A stretch of 64,000 nt of DNA from Streptomyces caatingaensis (GCF_001187435.1 NZ_LFXA01000018.1:738397-802396), one strand, 5' to 3'; counted from the first letter of the stretch, positions 7,963-17,611 are shown. Notes: generated by a model from the letters alone, not told the origin. Numbers and translations: made by a program.

Positions 7963-10536
7963 CTACTCCGCGGCCGCCGCGTCCGCGCGCTGCGCCCGGA
8001 GGGCCCGCTCCACGCCCGCGCGGGATTCGAGGACGAGGCGGCGCAGGGCCGCGTTGGGCTCGGCGGTGGCGAGCCAGGCGTCCGTCGCGGAGAGGGTGTC
8101 CTCCGAGACGAGCAGGCTCGGGTAGAGACCGACCGCGATCTGCTGCGCGACCTCGTGGCTGCGCGCCTCCCAGACCCCCTTCACGGCCGCGAAGTACTTC
8201 TCCGCGTAGGGAGCCAGCAGCTCCCGCTGGTCGGTCTGGACGAAGCCGCCGATGACAGCCTCCTGCATCGCGTTCGTGAGCTTGTCCGACTCGACGACGG
8301 ACGCCCACGCCTCCGCCTTGGCCCCGGCCGTCGGCCGTGCGGCCCGCGCCGCGGCGGCGTGCTGCTCGCCGGTGGAGGTGCGGTCGCGCTCCAGCTCGGC
8401 CGCGATGGCGGCCTCGCCGGCCCGGCCCGTGGCGGCCAGCCGCTCCAGGAACGTCCAGCGCAGGTCCGTGTCCACGGACAGCCCGGTGACCAGCTCCGTG
8501 CCCTCCAGCAGCCCCTCCAGCAGGGCGAGCTGCTCCTCGGTGCGGGCGGTGGCGGCGAACGCCCGGGCCCAGGCGAGCTGGTGGTCGCTGCCCGGCTCCG
8601 CCGCCCGCAGGTGCTCCAGCGTCGCCTCCGTCCACGTCGCCAGGCCCGTCTCGCGCCACTCGGGCGCCGCGTAGAGGTCGAGGGCGAGCTTGACCTGCCG
8701 CTGGAGCGACTGGACGACGCCGATGTCCGACTCCTTGCCGATGCCGGAGAGGACGAGCCGCAGGTAGTCGCGGGTGGGCAGTTCGCCGTCGCGCGTCATG
8801 TCCCAGGCGGAGGCCCAGCACAGGGCGCGCGGCAGGGACTCGGTGAAGTCGCCGAGGTGGGCGGTGACGACGCGCAGGGAGTCCTCGTCCAGGCGGACCT
8901 TCGCGTACGACAGGTCGTCGTCGTTGAGCAGGACGACGGCCGGGCGGCGCTTGCCGACGAGCTGCGGGACGGCGGTGAGTTCGCCGTCGACGTCCAGCTC
9001 GACCCGCTCGGTGCGGACGAGGCGGCCGTCCACGAGGTCGTACGAGCCGATGGCGATCCGGTGCGGCCGCAGCGTCGGGGAGCCCGTGGCGCCCTCGGGC
9101 AGCGGGGTCGCCTCCTGGCGCACGGCGAAGGCGGTGATCACGCCGTCGGCGTCGGTGGTGATCTCCGGGCGCAGCACGTTGATGCCGGCCGTCTCCAGCC
9201 ACGCCTTCGACCACGCCTTCAGGTCGCGGCCGCTCATCAGCTCCAGCGCGCTGAGCAGGTCGGAGAGGCGGGTGTTGGCGTAGGCGAAGGTCTTGAAGTA
9301 CGCCTGGACGCCGCGGAAGAACGCGTCCTCGCCGACGTAGGCCACGAGCTGCTTGAGCACCGAGGCGCCCTTGGCGTAGGTGATGCCGTCGAAGTTGACG
9401 AGGACGTCGTCCAGGTCGCGGATCTCGGCCATGATCGGGTGGGTGGAGGGCAGCTGGTCCTGCCGGTAGGCCCACGTCTTCATGGAGTTGGCGAAGGTGG
9501 TCCAGGAGTGCGGCCACCTGGAGCCGGGGGCGGCGGCCTGGCAGGCGATGGAGGTGTAGGTGGCGAACGACTCGTTCAGCCACAGGTCGTTCCACCACTT
9601 CATCGTCACGAGGTCGCCGAACCACATGTGGGCCAGCTCGTGGAGGATGGTCTCGGCGCGCACCTCGTACGCCGCGTCCGTCACCTTGGAGCGGAAGACG
9701 TACTGGTCGCGGATGGTGACCGCGCCCGCGTTCTCCATGGCGCCGGCGTTGAACTCCGGGACGAAGAGCTGGTCGTACTTGGCGAACGGGTAGGCGTAGT
9801 CGAACTTCTCCTGGAACCAGTCGAAGCCCTGCCGCGTGACCTCGAAGATCGCGTCCGCGTCGAGGTACTCGGCCAGCGAGGGACGGCAGTAGATGCCCAG
9901 CGGCACCGTGCGGCCGTCCTTCTCGTACGTGCTGTGCACGCTGTGGTAGGGGCCGGCGATCAGCGCGGTGATGTACGTGGAGATGCGCGGGGTCGGCTCG
10001 AAGCGCCAGACGTCGTCCGACGGGGTCTCCGGCGTCGGGGAGTTGGAGATCACCGTCCAGCCCGCCGGGGCCTTCACGGTGAAGCGGAACGTGGCCTTCA
10101 GATCGGGCTGTTCGAACGAGGCGAAGACGCGGCGCGCGTCCGGCACCTCGAACTGCGTGTAGAGGTACGCCTGGTCGTCCACCGGGTCCACGAACCGGTG
10201 CAGTCCCTCACCGGTGTTGGTGTACGCGCAGTCCGCGACCACGCGCAGCTCGTTCTGCCCGCCGCGCAGGTCCGGCAGGGCGATCCGGCTGTCCGCGAAG
10301 ACGGTGGCCGGGTCGAGCGACGTCCCGTTGAGCACGACCTCGTGCACCGCCGGGGCGACCAGGTCGATGAACGTCTCCGCGCCCGCCTCGGCGGAGTCGA
10401 ACCGCACGACGGTCTCGGAGCGGAACGTGCCTCCCTCCTGGGCGCCCGAGAGGTCCAGCTCGATCTCGTACGCCTCCACGGTGAGCAGCCGCGCCCGCCG
10501 TTCCGCCTCTTCGCGGGTCAGATTCGTGCCTGGCAC
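7963..10536 (-). CDS. pepN: Aminopeptidase N (M1 family), copy 1
   Basis: Cytosolic zinc aminopeptidase of 857 residues that trims N-terminal residues from peptides. Start GTG 10536 has AAGGAG 9 nt upstream. The exopeptidase signature GAMEN is at 265-269. The zinc motif HELAH puts ligands at H299 and H303 with catalytic E300, and E322 of NESFA is the third ligand. The long C-terminal helical domain (ERAP1-C-like, TGLSVDTDLRWTFLERLAATG) is complete. A second M1 gene of the same architecture lies at 27929-30523, so this is one of two paralogues bracketing the secreted toxin region. Confidence 0.97.
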   Translation of the reverse strand: MPGTNLTREEAERRARLLTVEAYEIELDLSGAQEGGTFRSETVVRFDSAEAGAETFIDLVAPAVHEVVLNGTSLDPATVFADSRIALPDLRGGQNELRVVADCAYTNTGEGLHRFVDPVDDQAYLYTQFEVPDARRVFASFEQPDLKATFRFTVKAPAGWTVISNSPTPETPSDDVWRFEPTPRISTYITALIAGPYHSVHSTYEKDGRTVPLGIYCRPSLAEYLDADAIFEVTRQGFDWFQEKFDYAYPFAKYDQLFVPEFNAGAMENAGAVTIRDQYVFRSKVTDAAYEVRAETILHELAHMWFGDLVTMKWWNDLWLNESFATYTSIACQAAAPGSRWPHSWTTFANSMKTWAYRQDQLPSTHPIMAEIRDLDDVLVNFDGITYAKGASVLKQLVAYVGEDAFFRGVQAYFKTFAYANTRLSDLLSALELMSGRDLKAWSKAWLETAGINVLRPEITTDADGVITAFAVRQEATPLPEGATGSPTLRPHRIAIGSYDLVDGRLVRTERVELDVDGELTAVPQLVGKRRPAVVLLNDDDLSYAKVRLDEDSLRVVTAHLGDFTESLPRALCWASAWDMTRDGELPTRDYLRLVLSGIGKESDIGVVQSLQRQVKLALDLYAAPEWRETGLATWTEATLEHLRAAEPGSDHQLAWARAFAATARTEEQLALLEGLLEGTELVTGLSVDTDLRWTFLERLAATGRAGEAAIAAELERDRTSTGEQHAAAARAARPTAGAKAEAWASVVESDKLTNAMQEAVIGGFVQTDQRELLAPYAEKYFAAVKGVWEARSHEVAQQIAVGLYPSLLVSEDTLSATDAWLATAEPNAALRRLVLESRAGVERALRAQRADAAAAE

Positions 10537-10675
10537 CTCGGCATCTCCTTCGCATCACACGTCTCGTACGGTCCCGGCCATCCTTCCACGCCGGGGGTGC
10601 CGGGCGCCCGGGGTGATCCGCCGGGCTCGCCGCCGGACGCGGTGACGAGGGCGTCGGCGGAGGGCACCACGCGCC

Positions 10676-10707
10676 GGGGGCCGGCCACCGTGCGGTGACC
10701 GGCCCCC
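10676..10707 (-). terminator. Terminator downstream of asd
   Basis: GC-rich hairpin, 15-base arms with one mismatch (10676-10690 with 10693-10707), just after the asd stop in the direction of asd transcription. It lacks a T run, as is usual in Streptomyces. Confidence 0.7.
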
Positions 10708-10722
10708 GGGGACGCACGTGCC

Positions 10723-11751
10723 TCAGCCGCGCAGCTCCGCCGCGACCAGCTCCGCGATCTGGACCGCGTTGAGGGCCGCGCCCTTGCGGAGGTTGTCGCC
10801 GGAGACGAAGAGCGCGAGGCCGTTCTCGACGGTCTCGTCCTCGCGGACGCGGCCGACGAAGGAGACGTCACGGCCCGCGGCCTGGAGCGGGGTCGGGATC
10901 TCGGAGAGCTCGACGCCGGGGGCGTCCTCGAGCAGCTCGCGGGCGCGCTCGACGCCGAGGGGGCGCGCGAAGCGGGCGTTGATCTGGAGGGAGTGGCCGG
11001 TGAAGACCGGGACGCGGACGCAGGTGCCGGAGACCTTGAGGTCCGGGATCTCCAGGATCTTGCGGGACTCGTGGCGGAGCTTCTGCTCCTCGTCCGTCTC
11101 GAAGCGGCCGTCGTCGACGATCGAGCCGGCCAGCGGCAGCACGTTGAAGGCGATGGGGCGCTTGTAGACGCCGGGCTCGGGGAAGGCGACGGCCGCGCCG
11201 TCGTGGGTGAGCTCCGTCGCCTTGGGGGAGACCTCGCGGACCTGCCCGTCGAGCTCGGCGACGCCGGCCAGGCCGGAGCCGGAGACGGCCTGGTAGGTGG
11301 TGGCGACCAGGGCGGTGAGCCCGGCCTCGCGGTGCAGCGGCTTGAGCACGGGCATCGCGGCCATCGTGGTGCAGTTCGGGTTGGCGATGATGCCCTTGGG
11401 GCGGTCCGCCACCGCGTGCGGGTTGACCTCCGAGACGACCAGCGGGACGTCGGGGTCGCGGCGCCAGGCGGACGAGTTGTCGATCACGACGGCGCCCTGC
11501 GCGGCGACCTTCTCCGCGAGCGCCTTCGAGGTGGCGCCGCCGGCGGAGAAGAGCACGATGTCCAGCCCGGAGTAGTCCGCCGTCGCGGCGTCCTCGACGG
11601 TGATCTCCGTGCCCTGCCAGGGAAGCGTGGACCCGGCGGACCGCGCCGAGGCGAACAGCCGCAGCTCCGTGACCGGGAAGGCGCGCTCGGCCAGGATCTT
11701 GCGCATGACTCCGCCGACCTGACCGGTGGCTCCGACGATTCCGACTCTCAC
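10723..11751 (-). CDS. asd: Aspartate-semialdehyde dehydrogenase
   Basis: NADPH-dependent enzyme converting aspartyl-4-phosphate to aspartate semialdehyde, the branch point to lysine/DAP, threonine and methionine. The 342 residues match the family length. The dinucleotide-binding start is VGIVGATGQVGGVM, and catalytic Cys127 lies in NPNCTTM. The substrate/dimer segment TTYQAVSGSGLAG and the C-terminal VPVFTGHS...NARF are present. GTG start at 11751 with GGGAG about 7 nt upstream. Monocistronic here, ending at a strong hairpin; lysC is not seen next to it within the window. Confidence 0.96.
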   Translation of the reverse strand: MRVGIVGATGQVGGVMRKILAERAFPVTELRLFASARSAGSTLPWQGTEITVEDAATADYSGLDIVLFSAGGATSKALAEKVAAQGAVVIDNSSAWRRDPDVPLVVSEVNPHAVADRPKGIIANPNCTTMAAMPVLKPLHREAGLTALVATTYQAVSGSGLAGVAELDGQVREVSPKATELTHDGAAVAFPEPGVYKRPIAFNVLPLAGSIVDDGRFETDEEQKLRHESRKILEIPDLKVSGTCVRVPVFTGHSLQINARFARPLGVERARELLEDAPGVELSEIPTPLQAAGRDVSFVGRVREDETVENGLALFVSGDNLRKGAALNAVQIAELVAAELRG

Positions 11752-11863
11752 AGGGGGGCTCCCTACTCATGTACAGCGCATGTGTCACCGCCGGGGACGA
11801 GGCGTCCTGAAGGCGCGGTTCCCATCATGCGGGGCGAGTGGGGTCAAAAGTCCAATTGATTGT

Positions 11864-11929
11864 CCCGGTGGGGGCGCCCCCACCGGGAAAGGGGCGGGGC
11901 GGGCGCACCATGTGTGCGCCCGCCCCGCC
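11864..11929 (-). terminator. Double hairpin terminator of the subtilase gene
   Basis: Two adjacent stem-loops: a perfect 24-base palindrome (11864-11887), then 16-base perfect arms (11893-11908 with 11914-11929). Both lie directly downstream of the S8 protease stop, before the asd promoter region. Confidence 0.8.
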
Positions 11930-11944
11930 GGCATCGGCCGGAGG

Positions 11945-14900
11945 TCAGGAGACGACCTTCTCGATCTTCACGGAGCCCGTGCCGGCCACCGTGCCGCGGC
12001 CGTTCACCAGCCGCACCTCACCGGCGAACGTACGGCCCTCGGGGGCCGCGCCCGCGACCACCACGTCGGCCTTGACCCGGGCGGACTCGCCCGGGCCCAG
12101 CGTGACGGGGCGGCTCGCGTCCACCTTGACCTCGCCGAGCGCGGGGGAGTAGTAGACGTCGCGGTAGTCGTACGCCGTCCGGCCGGAGGGGACGGAGTAG
12201 CCGGCGACCTCGACCGTGTACTCGCCCGGGGCGGGCGAGGTCAGGACGACCTGCTCGTCGGAGCCGCCGCTGGTGGAGGAGCCGACCGGCCTGCCGTCCT
12301 TGTAGACGACGAGGTCGAGGTCGGCCTTGGGGTCGGCCGTGCCGCCGATGGCGGCCTCGAAGCGGGTGACGCCCTCACCGAGCGTGACCTTGGTGGTCTG
12401 CTTCTGGCCCTGGGCTATCTCCGGCCGGGAGATCCTGGACGAGCCGAGGCGGCCGCCCTGGAGCCTGCCCTCGAAGGGGGCGTAGCCGTTGGTGGCCTTC
12501 CAGGTGACCGGGGCCGGGGTGCCGGCCTTCGCCTCGGCGACGGTGGCCACCGCCGGGTCGAAGGAGGCGCCGAGCACCGTGGCGGTCACCGTGTACGGGT
12601 TGTCGAGCAGCGGGGAGGTGCGGCGCGACTCGACCTCGATCTCCCACACGCCGGGCAGCGGGTTCGCGTAGGAGCGCACGTCCGGGCGGCAGGTGTTCTT
12701 GGGGTTGTCGTAGTTCGGGTAGCAGTTGACCGTGGAGGTGGGGTCGACGGGCACGCCGTAGGAGTTGATGGCGATGAAGCGGGTCTGGCTGCCCTTGGCC
12801 AGTCCGTCGATCGCGACCTCCAGGGACGTGGCGCCCTTGGGCACGGTCACGAAGTACGAGGTCGTGGCGTTGCGCTGGACCGTGCCGGACTTCTTCACGG
12901 CGTACGACGGCTTCGTCAGCGGGTCGGCGGCCACGACGGTGGCCATGACCTGCTTGTCGATGCCCTCGGTGCGGTCGTCGTCCACGGTGAGGATCGCGCT
13001 GTGGATCCCGGCGGACTTCGCCTTGGCCACGACCTTGACGGTGACGGGCTCGTTCAGCGGCAGCCGCACCTCGTCGGAGCCGGCCAGCTTGAACGTCCCG
13101 TCGTTGTGGCGCCACTTCAGCTCGTGCCAGACGGCCTTGTCCGGGCCGGAGGTCCGGGTGATCGTGACGTCGTAGGTGCGCGCCTCGCCGGTCTTGAGGC
13201 CGCCCTCGCGGTCGTAGATCCCGGTGCCGGAGCCGGGGGTCTTCAGGTTGCCGGAGAGGGCCGTGGAGACGGGGGCCTTGACGGTGTAGTCGTGGGCGGT
13301 GGCGCCGTGCCGCAGCGCGTCCCACGCCTCGTTGACGTCGATCAGGCCGGAGCCCTGCTCGTGCGCCTGGAAGCCCTTGATCTTCCTCGCGGTGCTGGTG
13401 AGCGCCGTGCGCAGATCGGCCGGGGTGAGCTTCGTGTGCCGCTGCTTGGCGGCCGAGATCAGCAGCGCCGAGGCGCCGGCGGCCTGCGGGGAGGCCATCG
13501 AGGTGCCCTGGAGCATGCCGTAGCCGGGCGGCAGGTCGTAGCCGGACTCGGCGACGGGCGCGCCGGGCTCCCAGGTGGGCGTCGTGTTGACGGACGCGCC
13601 GGGGGCGGTGATGACGGGGGCGAAGCCGCCGTCCTCGCGCGGGCCGCGGGAGGAGAACGGCATCATGGCGTACGTGGTCCGCACCTCGGAGCCGTAGTTG
13701 GCGGCCCAGGTCTCCTTGGAGACGGACGCGCCGACGCTGAGGACCTTGTCGGCCAGGCCGGGGTCGCCGATGGTGTTGGCGCCCGGGCCGCTGTTGCCCG
13801 CCGAGATGACGAGCTGGACGCCGTAGGTGTCGATGAGCCGGGTGTAGAGCTCGGAGCGGGCGTTGTTGCCGTCGTTGAGCGCGGGCAGGCCGCCGATCGA
13901 CATGTTGACGATGTCCACGCCGTGGTTGACGACGAGGTCGATCATGCCCTCGGTGAGCGCGACGTTGGTGCAGCCGCCGCTCCAGGTGCAGGCCCGCGAC
14001 GAGACCAGCTTGGCGCCGGGCGCGGCGCCGTTCATCTTCCCGCCGAACAGCCCGTTGGCCGCCGTGATGCCGGCGACGTGCGTGCCGTGCTCGGACTCGA
14101 TGACGCCGATGTTGACGAAGTCGGCCTTCTTGCCCGCCCAGTCCGGGCCGGCGGGGTCCATCGGCACGTCCTTGCGGACCTGCACCACGAAGGGGATGCG
14201 CTCGGCGATCGGGGTCTTCGGGTCGTCCTTGCCGAAGTAGCCGACCTGGAAGCCGTCCTTGTACGGCTTCATCTCCTCGTCGTTCGCGAAGTCCCCGTCG
14301 TCGTCGAGGTCGACGCGGACCGTGCCCCTGGCCGGGTCGTAGAGGACCGCCCAGGAGTCGGTGGTGTCGCCGTCGCGGTTGAGGTCGCCCTTCATGTCGC
14401 CGCCCGCGGTGGCGCTCTCGCGGAAGAGGGAGACCCGGTAGGAGCCCGACGGGGCCTTGTACGTACGGCCGTTGAAGGAGAAGGAGGGGCCCGAGACGTC
14501 CTTGGTCATCGGCAGCCAGGTGCCGTCGTCGTCGGTCAGCGGGTCCGTCGAGGTCACCCAGTCGACGATCTTCCGCTCGCCGGTGGAGGTCTTCTGCAGC
14601 GCCGGGTGGGCCAGGTCCACCCCGGAGTCGAGGATGCCGATGGTCACGCCGCGGCCGTCCGCCTTCGGGTGGTCCTCGACGAAGTCGACGGCGCCGGTCT
14701 CGAAGGCCGGCTGGTACGGGTTCTTGGCCGGGGTCCGCTTGCCGGGCGCCGGGTAGGAGCGCTTCTTCGGGCCCTTGGCGCCCGCCACGGCGTCGGCGCG
14801 CGGCGTCGGGTCCGGGAGCTTGATCTCCTGCTTGAGGTCGATGCCGTGCACGGAGGACAGCTTCTGGGCCTCGGCGATGGCCGCGTCCGCCTTGTCGGTG

Positions 14901-15250
14901 GGGATGGTGGCGCGGACGTAGCCGAGCCGGTCGTACTCCTTGCCGACCGAGGCGCCCTTGATGCCGTCGAGCCGGCCGGCGATCTGGCCGGTCTGCCCCG
15001 GAGCGGTGGCGATCATCATGGTGACGGTGCGCTCGCCCTTGGACCGGGCCTTGGCGAGCAGCTCGGCGCCGTGCGAACCGAGCTTGTCCTTCGGGGACTT
15101 GACGGTGCCGGAGGGCTTCGCGGGGCCCGGCTGAGGCCCGTCGGCGAGGGCGGGGGCGGCGCCCGTGGCGGCGAGGACGACCGCCGCGGCGGCCGCGACG
15201 GCTATTCGGCCGGCGCGTCTCGCGCCGCCGCGGGAGGAGGGGGTGGTCAT
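11945..15250 (-). CDS. Secreted S8 family serine protease (subtilase) with EF-hand-like insert
   Basis: Large exported subtilisin-like protease, 1101 residues. Sec signal peptide 1-36 (ends APALADG). An inhibitor_I9-like prosegment follows about 50-140 (TVTMMIATAPGQTGQIAGRL). Catalytic triad: D208 (GILDSGVDLAHP), H388 (EHGTHVAG), S584 (GTSMASPQAAG), with oxyanion N486 (SAGNSGPG). Between Asp and His there is a 180-residue insertion, far larger than in subtilisin. It carries two canonical EF-hand-type loops, DxNxDGDxxD at 289 and DxDxDGDF...E at 314, so calcium binding is likely. The ~500-residue C-terminal part looks like beta-sandwich domains and a pre-peptidase-C-like region (YTVEVAGYSVPSG). 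ATG 15250. Role: extracellular protein degradation, perhaps during development (inference). Confidence 0.95.
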   Translation of the reverse strand: MTTPSSRGGARRAGRIAVAAAAAVVLAATGAAPALADGPQPGPAKPSGTVKSPKDKLGSHGAELLAKARSKGERTVTMMIATAPGQTGQIAGRLDGIKGASVGKEYDRLGYVRATIPTDKADAAIAEAQKLSSVHGIDLKQEIKLPDPTPRADAVAGAKGPKKRSYPAPGKRTPAKNPYQPAFETGAVDFVEDHPKADGRGVTIGILDSGVDLAHPALQKTSTGERKIVDWVTSTDPLTDDDGTWLPMTKDVSGPSFSFNGRTYKAPSGSYRVSLFRESATAGGDMKGDLNRDGDTTDSWAVLYDPARGTVRVDLDDDGDFANDEEMKPYKDGFQVGYFGKDDPKTPIAERIPFVVQVRKDVPMDPAGPDWAGKKADFVNIGVIESEHGTHVAGITAANGLFGGKMNGAAPGAKLVSSRACTWSGGCTNVALTEGMIDLVVNHGVDIVNMSIGGLPALNDGNNARSELYTRLIDTYGVQLVISAGNSGPGANTIGDPGLADKVLSVGASVSKETWAANYGSEVRTTYAMMPFSSRGPREDGGFAPVITAPGASVNTTPTWEPGAPVAESGYDLPPGYGMLQGTSMASPQAAGASALLISAAKQRHTKLTPADLRTALTSTARKIKGFQAHEQGSGLIDVNEAWDALRHGATAHDYTVKAPVSTALSGNLKTPGSGTGIYDREGGLKTGEARTYDVTITRTSGPDKAVWHELKWRHNDGTFKLAGSDEVRLPLNEPVTVKVVAKAKSAGIHSAILTVDDDRTEGIDKQVMATVVAADPLTKPSYAVKKSGTVQRNATTSYFVTVPKGATSLEVAIDGLAKGSQTRFIAINSYGVPVDPTSTVNCYPNYDNPKNTCRPDVRSYANPLPGVWEIEVESRRTSPLLDNPYTVTATVLGASFDPAVATVAEAKAGTPAPVTWKATNGYAPFEGRLQGGRLGSSRISRPEIAQGQKQTTKVTLGEGVTRFEAAIGGTADPKADLDLVVYKDGRPVGSSTSGGSDEQVVLTSPAPGEYTVEVAGYSVPSGRTAYDYRDVYYSPALGEVKVDASRPVTLGPGESARVKADVVVAGAAPEGRTFAGEVRLVNGRGTVAGTGSVKIEKVVS

Positions 15251-15764
15251 GGGGATCCCTGGCTCGTTGGGGATGACGGCTGCCGGTGGCAGGTCCGGAT
15301 ATCGGAACCGGATGGCGCATCACTTTTATGGAAGTGACGGGCGTTTGGGGAGAGTTGCCAGGGAGGGAAAATAAAGATGGCGTAAACCCGCCAGCCCTTG
15401 CATCGGGAGGAAGCGGGACGGACTCCGTGAACCGGCCGCGGCCCGGCTCACGCGCCCTTCCCCGCTCCACCCGGGCGGGGCACGGATGAGGCAAACGGAC
15501 TACAGCGCGACCGACGGGGCCATAGCGTTCACCGTGTCGCTTTCCCCGTCGGGTGAACGCTGAGTGAGCCTCAGTGCTCGAGGGGACGAGTGATACATGT
15601 CGGTTCGCAGTAGCCAAGATCCATGTGAGGTGATCTGCGGCGACCGTTGCCGCCGCGTTCACGCCCAGGCCATTCGCGCTGCCAACGATCCTCGGTGACA
15701 GCAGCCGCCGACCTCCTGCACGCCCGTACGCCTTCGCGTTCGCACGCACTCGGGGAGACCGCCC
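15251..15764. other. Divergent intergenic region with two inverted repeats
   Basis: 514 bases with no convincing gene, between the divergent subtilase and metallophosphoesterase genes. Contains TCACTT-N6-AAGTGA at 15320-15337, close to the subtilase start. It also contains the larger inverted repeat AGCGTTCACC-N18-GGTGAACGCT at 15524-15561. Both are operator-like; promoters of both genes must lie here. Confidence 0.6.
15524..15561. promoter_or_regulatory. Inverted repeat with GTTCACC arms (possible PhoP-type operator)
   Basis: Perfect 10-bp arms (15524-15533 and 15552-15561), each containing GTTCACC, the core of the Streptomyces PHO box direct-repeat unit. The arms here are inverted, not direct. 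The downstream gene is a Tat-exported metallophosphoesterase, a type of gene often under PhoP control. PhoP binding is inference. Confidence 0.35.
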
Positions 15765-17528
15765 ATGCCCAGCAGATCCGAAAGATCCGCAGCTCCGCAC
15801 GTCGACCGCCGGGGGTTCCTGGCCGCGGCGGGCGCCGTCGGCGCGACGACCGGGCTCGCCCTCGCCCTGGGGTCCTCCGCCCCCGCCTTCGCCGGCCGCA
15901 TGGCGCCCGGCACGACCGGCGGCGGCACCGGTGACCCCGTCCCCTCCGCCGCCCCGCAGGCCGCGGAGGCCGGCGCGGCGGAGGCGGCCCCGACCGGCGA
16001 GGGCACCACCCTCGTCTCCGTCGCCACCCCGCGCGGCAGCGGCGGCTACCGGCGGCTGGGCGACGGACCGGGCTGGCCCCGCGTCGTCCGCACCGACCTC
16101 GCCGACGCCCGGGACGGCCGCGAGCGCCGCCGTACCACGATCGCCTCGTTCGTGCAGTTCACCGACCTCCATCTGACCGACGTCCAGCACCCCCTGCGCT
16201 ACGAGTTCTTCCGGGCCGGCGGCGAGGGCGCCTGGCGGCCGCACGAGGCGCTGACCCTGCCCGGCGTCGTCTCGCTCGTCGAGCGCGTCAACAAGCTCCG
16301 CCGCGGCCCGGCCACCGGCAGCCCGCTCAAGTTCGTCATCACCACCGGCGACAACGGCGACGAGAACGCGAAGATCGAGGCCGAGTGGTTCCTGACCGCC
16401 CTCAGCGGCGGGCGCATGGACCCCAACACCGGTGACCCGCACCGCTACGAGGGCGTCCAGAACAGCGGCCTGAAGCTCTACTGGCACCCCGACAGCTCCC
16501 TGCGCGACCAGGACAAGGCCCTCGGCTACCCGCGCATCGACGGCTACCTCGCCGCCGCCATGCGCCGCGTCAACAGCCCGGGCCTGAACATCCCCTGGTA
16601 CTCCACCTTCGGCAACCACGACCTGCTGTCGGGCGGTTGCTACCCGGCCGCCGGGTCGTTCATCGCCGACGTCGCCGTGGGCGGCAAGAAGCTCTACACC
16701 GTCTCCGCCGAGGAGGCCAAGTGGCTCATGGACGGCGAGGGGCGCGGCGTCGATCCCAAGGGCAAGCGCATAGAGGAGCTGCTGCGCAAGCACAAGAAGG
16801 AGCTGCGCGGCATCACTCCGGACGCGCGCCGCGTCCCCCTGACGCAGCGTCAGTACGTGGCGATGCACCTGGAGCGCAGGTTCACCGGCCGCGGGCCCGT
16901 CGGGCACGGCTACACCAAGGAGAACCTCGACTCCGGCCGGCTCTACTACAGCTTCCGCGTCTCGGACCGCGTCGTCGGCATCAGCCTCGACACGACCGAT
17001 CCCGGCGGCCACTACCAGGGCTCCCTCGGCACGGCCCAGCTCGACTGGCTGGACCGCACGCTCAGGGCCCACCAGCACGACTACGCCCTGGTCTTCAGCC
17101 ACCACCCGAGCTGGAGCATGGACAACTTCACCCCCGACCCCGACCGGCCGGACGAGAAGCGCCACGGCGGCGACGAGGTCATCGCCCTGCTCCAGCGCCA
17201 CCCCAACGTCCTGGCCTGGATCAACGGCCACAGCCACCGCAACCGCATCCGCCCGCGCGGCACGTTCTGGGAGATCGCCACGGCCTCCCACGTCGACTAC
17301 CCGCAGCTGGCGCGCGTCATCGAGATCACCGACAACCGCGACGGCACGATCTCCCTCTACACGACCCTCGTCGAGTCCGCCGCCCCCCACCGCACCGACT
17401 ACCACGACCTCTCCCAGACCGGACTGGCCTCCCTCTACCGCGAGCTGGCCTTCAACGCCCCCGGCAAGGACGGCTCGCTGGTCGGCGACGCGAAGGACCG
17501 CAACACGGAGCTGCTGTTGAGGCGGTGA
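15765..17528 (+). CDS. Tat-exported TIGR03767-type metallophosphoesterase
   Basis: 587-residue secreted calcineurin-like phosphoesterase; substrate unknown, plausibly a phosphomonoester or phosphodiester scavenged outside the cell. Twin-arginine signal DRRGFLAAAG (RR at 15-16) followed by a hydrophobic stretch to about 43. Dimetal motifs: QFTDLHLTD (D134, H136), TTGDNGDEN (D196, N197), FGNHDLLSGG, FSHHPSW and NGHSHRN. A long insertion between the second and third motifs (GVQNSGLKLYWHPDSS) matches the TIGR03767 group as I remember it. It is followed immediately by a strong rho-independent-type hairpin. The upstream inverted repeat with GTTCACC arms hints at phosphate control. Confidence 0.92.
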   Translation: MPSRSERSAAPHVDRRGFLAAAGAVGATTGLALALGSSAPAFAGRMAPGTTGGGTGDPVPSAAPQAAEAGAAEAAPTGEGTTLVSVATPRGSGGYRRLGDGPGWPRVVRTDLADARDGRERRRTTIASFVQFTDLHLTDVQHPLRYEFFRAGGEGAWRPHEALTLPGVVSLVERVNKLRRGPATGSPLKFVITTGDNGDENAKIEAEWFLTALSGGRMDPNTGDPHRYEGVQNSGLKLYWHPDSSLRDQDKALGYPRIDGYLAAAMRRVNSPGLNIPWYSTFGNHDLLSGGCYPAAGSFIADVAVGGKKLYTVSAEEAKWLMDGEGRGVDPKGKRIEELLRKHKKELRGITPDARRVPLTQRQYVAMHLERRFTGRGPVGHGYTKENLDSGRLYYSFRVSDRVVGISLDTTDPGGHYQGSLGTAQLDWLDRTLRAHQHDYALVFSHHPSWSMDNFTPDPDRPDEKRHGGDEVIALLQRHPNVLAWINGHSHRNRIRPRGTFWEIATASHVDYPQLARVIEITDNRDGTISLYTTLVESAAPHRTDYHDLSQTGLASLYRELAFNAPGKDGSLVGDAKDRNTELLLRR

Positions 17529-17562
17529 GCTTTCGGGGCCGTCGGGTCACGGATCGGATTCA

Positions 17563-17611
17563 GGGAACCGGCCTTCCGGGACTTCGCGTCCGGAAGGCCG
17601 GTTCCCTTTTT
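17563..17611 (+). terminator. Strong intrinsic terminator after the metallophosphoesterase
   Basis: Perfect 17-bp stem (17563-17579 with 17590-17606), 10-base loop, then a run of five T: a classical intrinsic terminator, relatively rare in this genome type. Confidence 0.92.

Noticed and set aside
12375..17405. Very long - strand open frame over the subtilase and metallophosphoesterase
   Set aside because: Same artefact; the translation lacks recognisable domains and both real genes explain the DNA.
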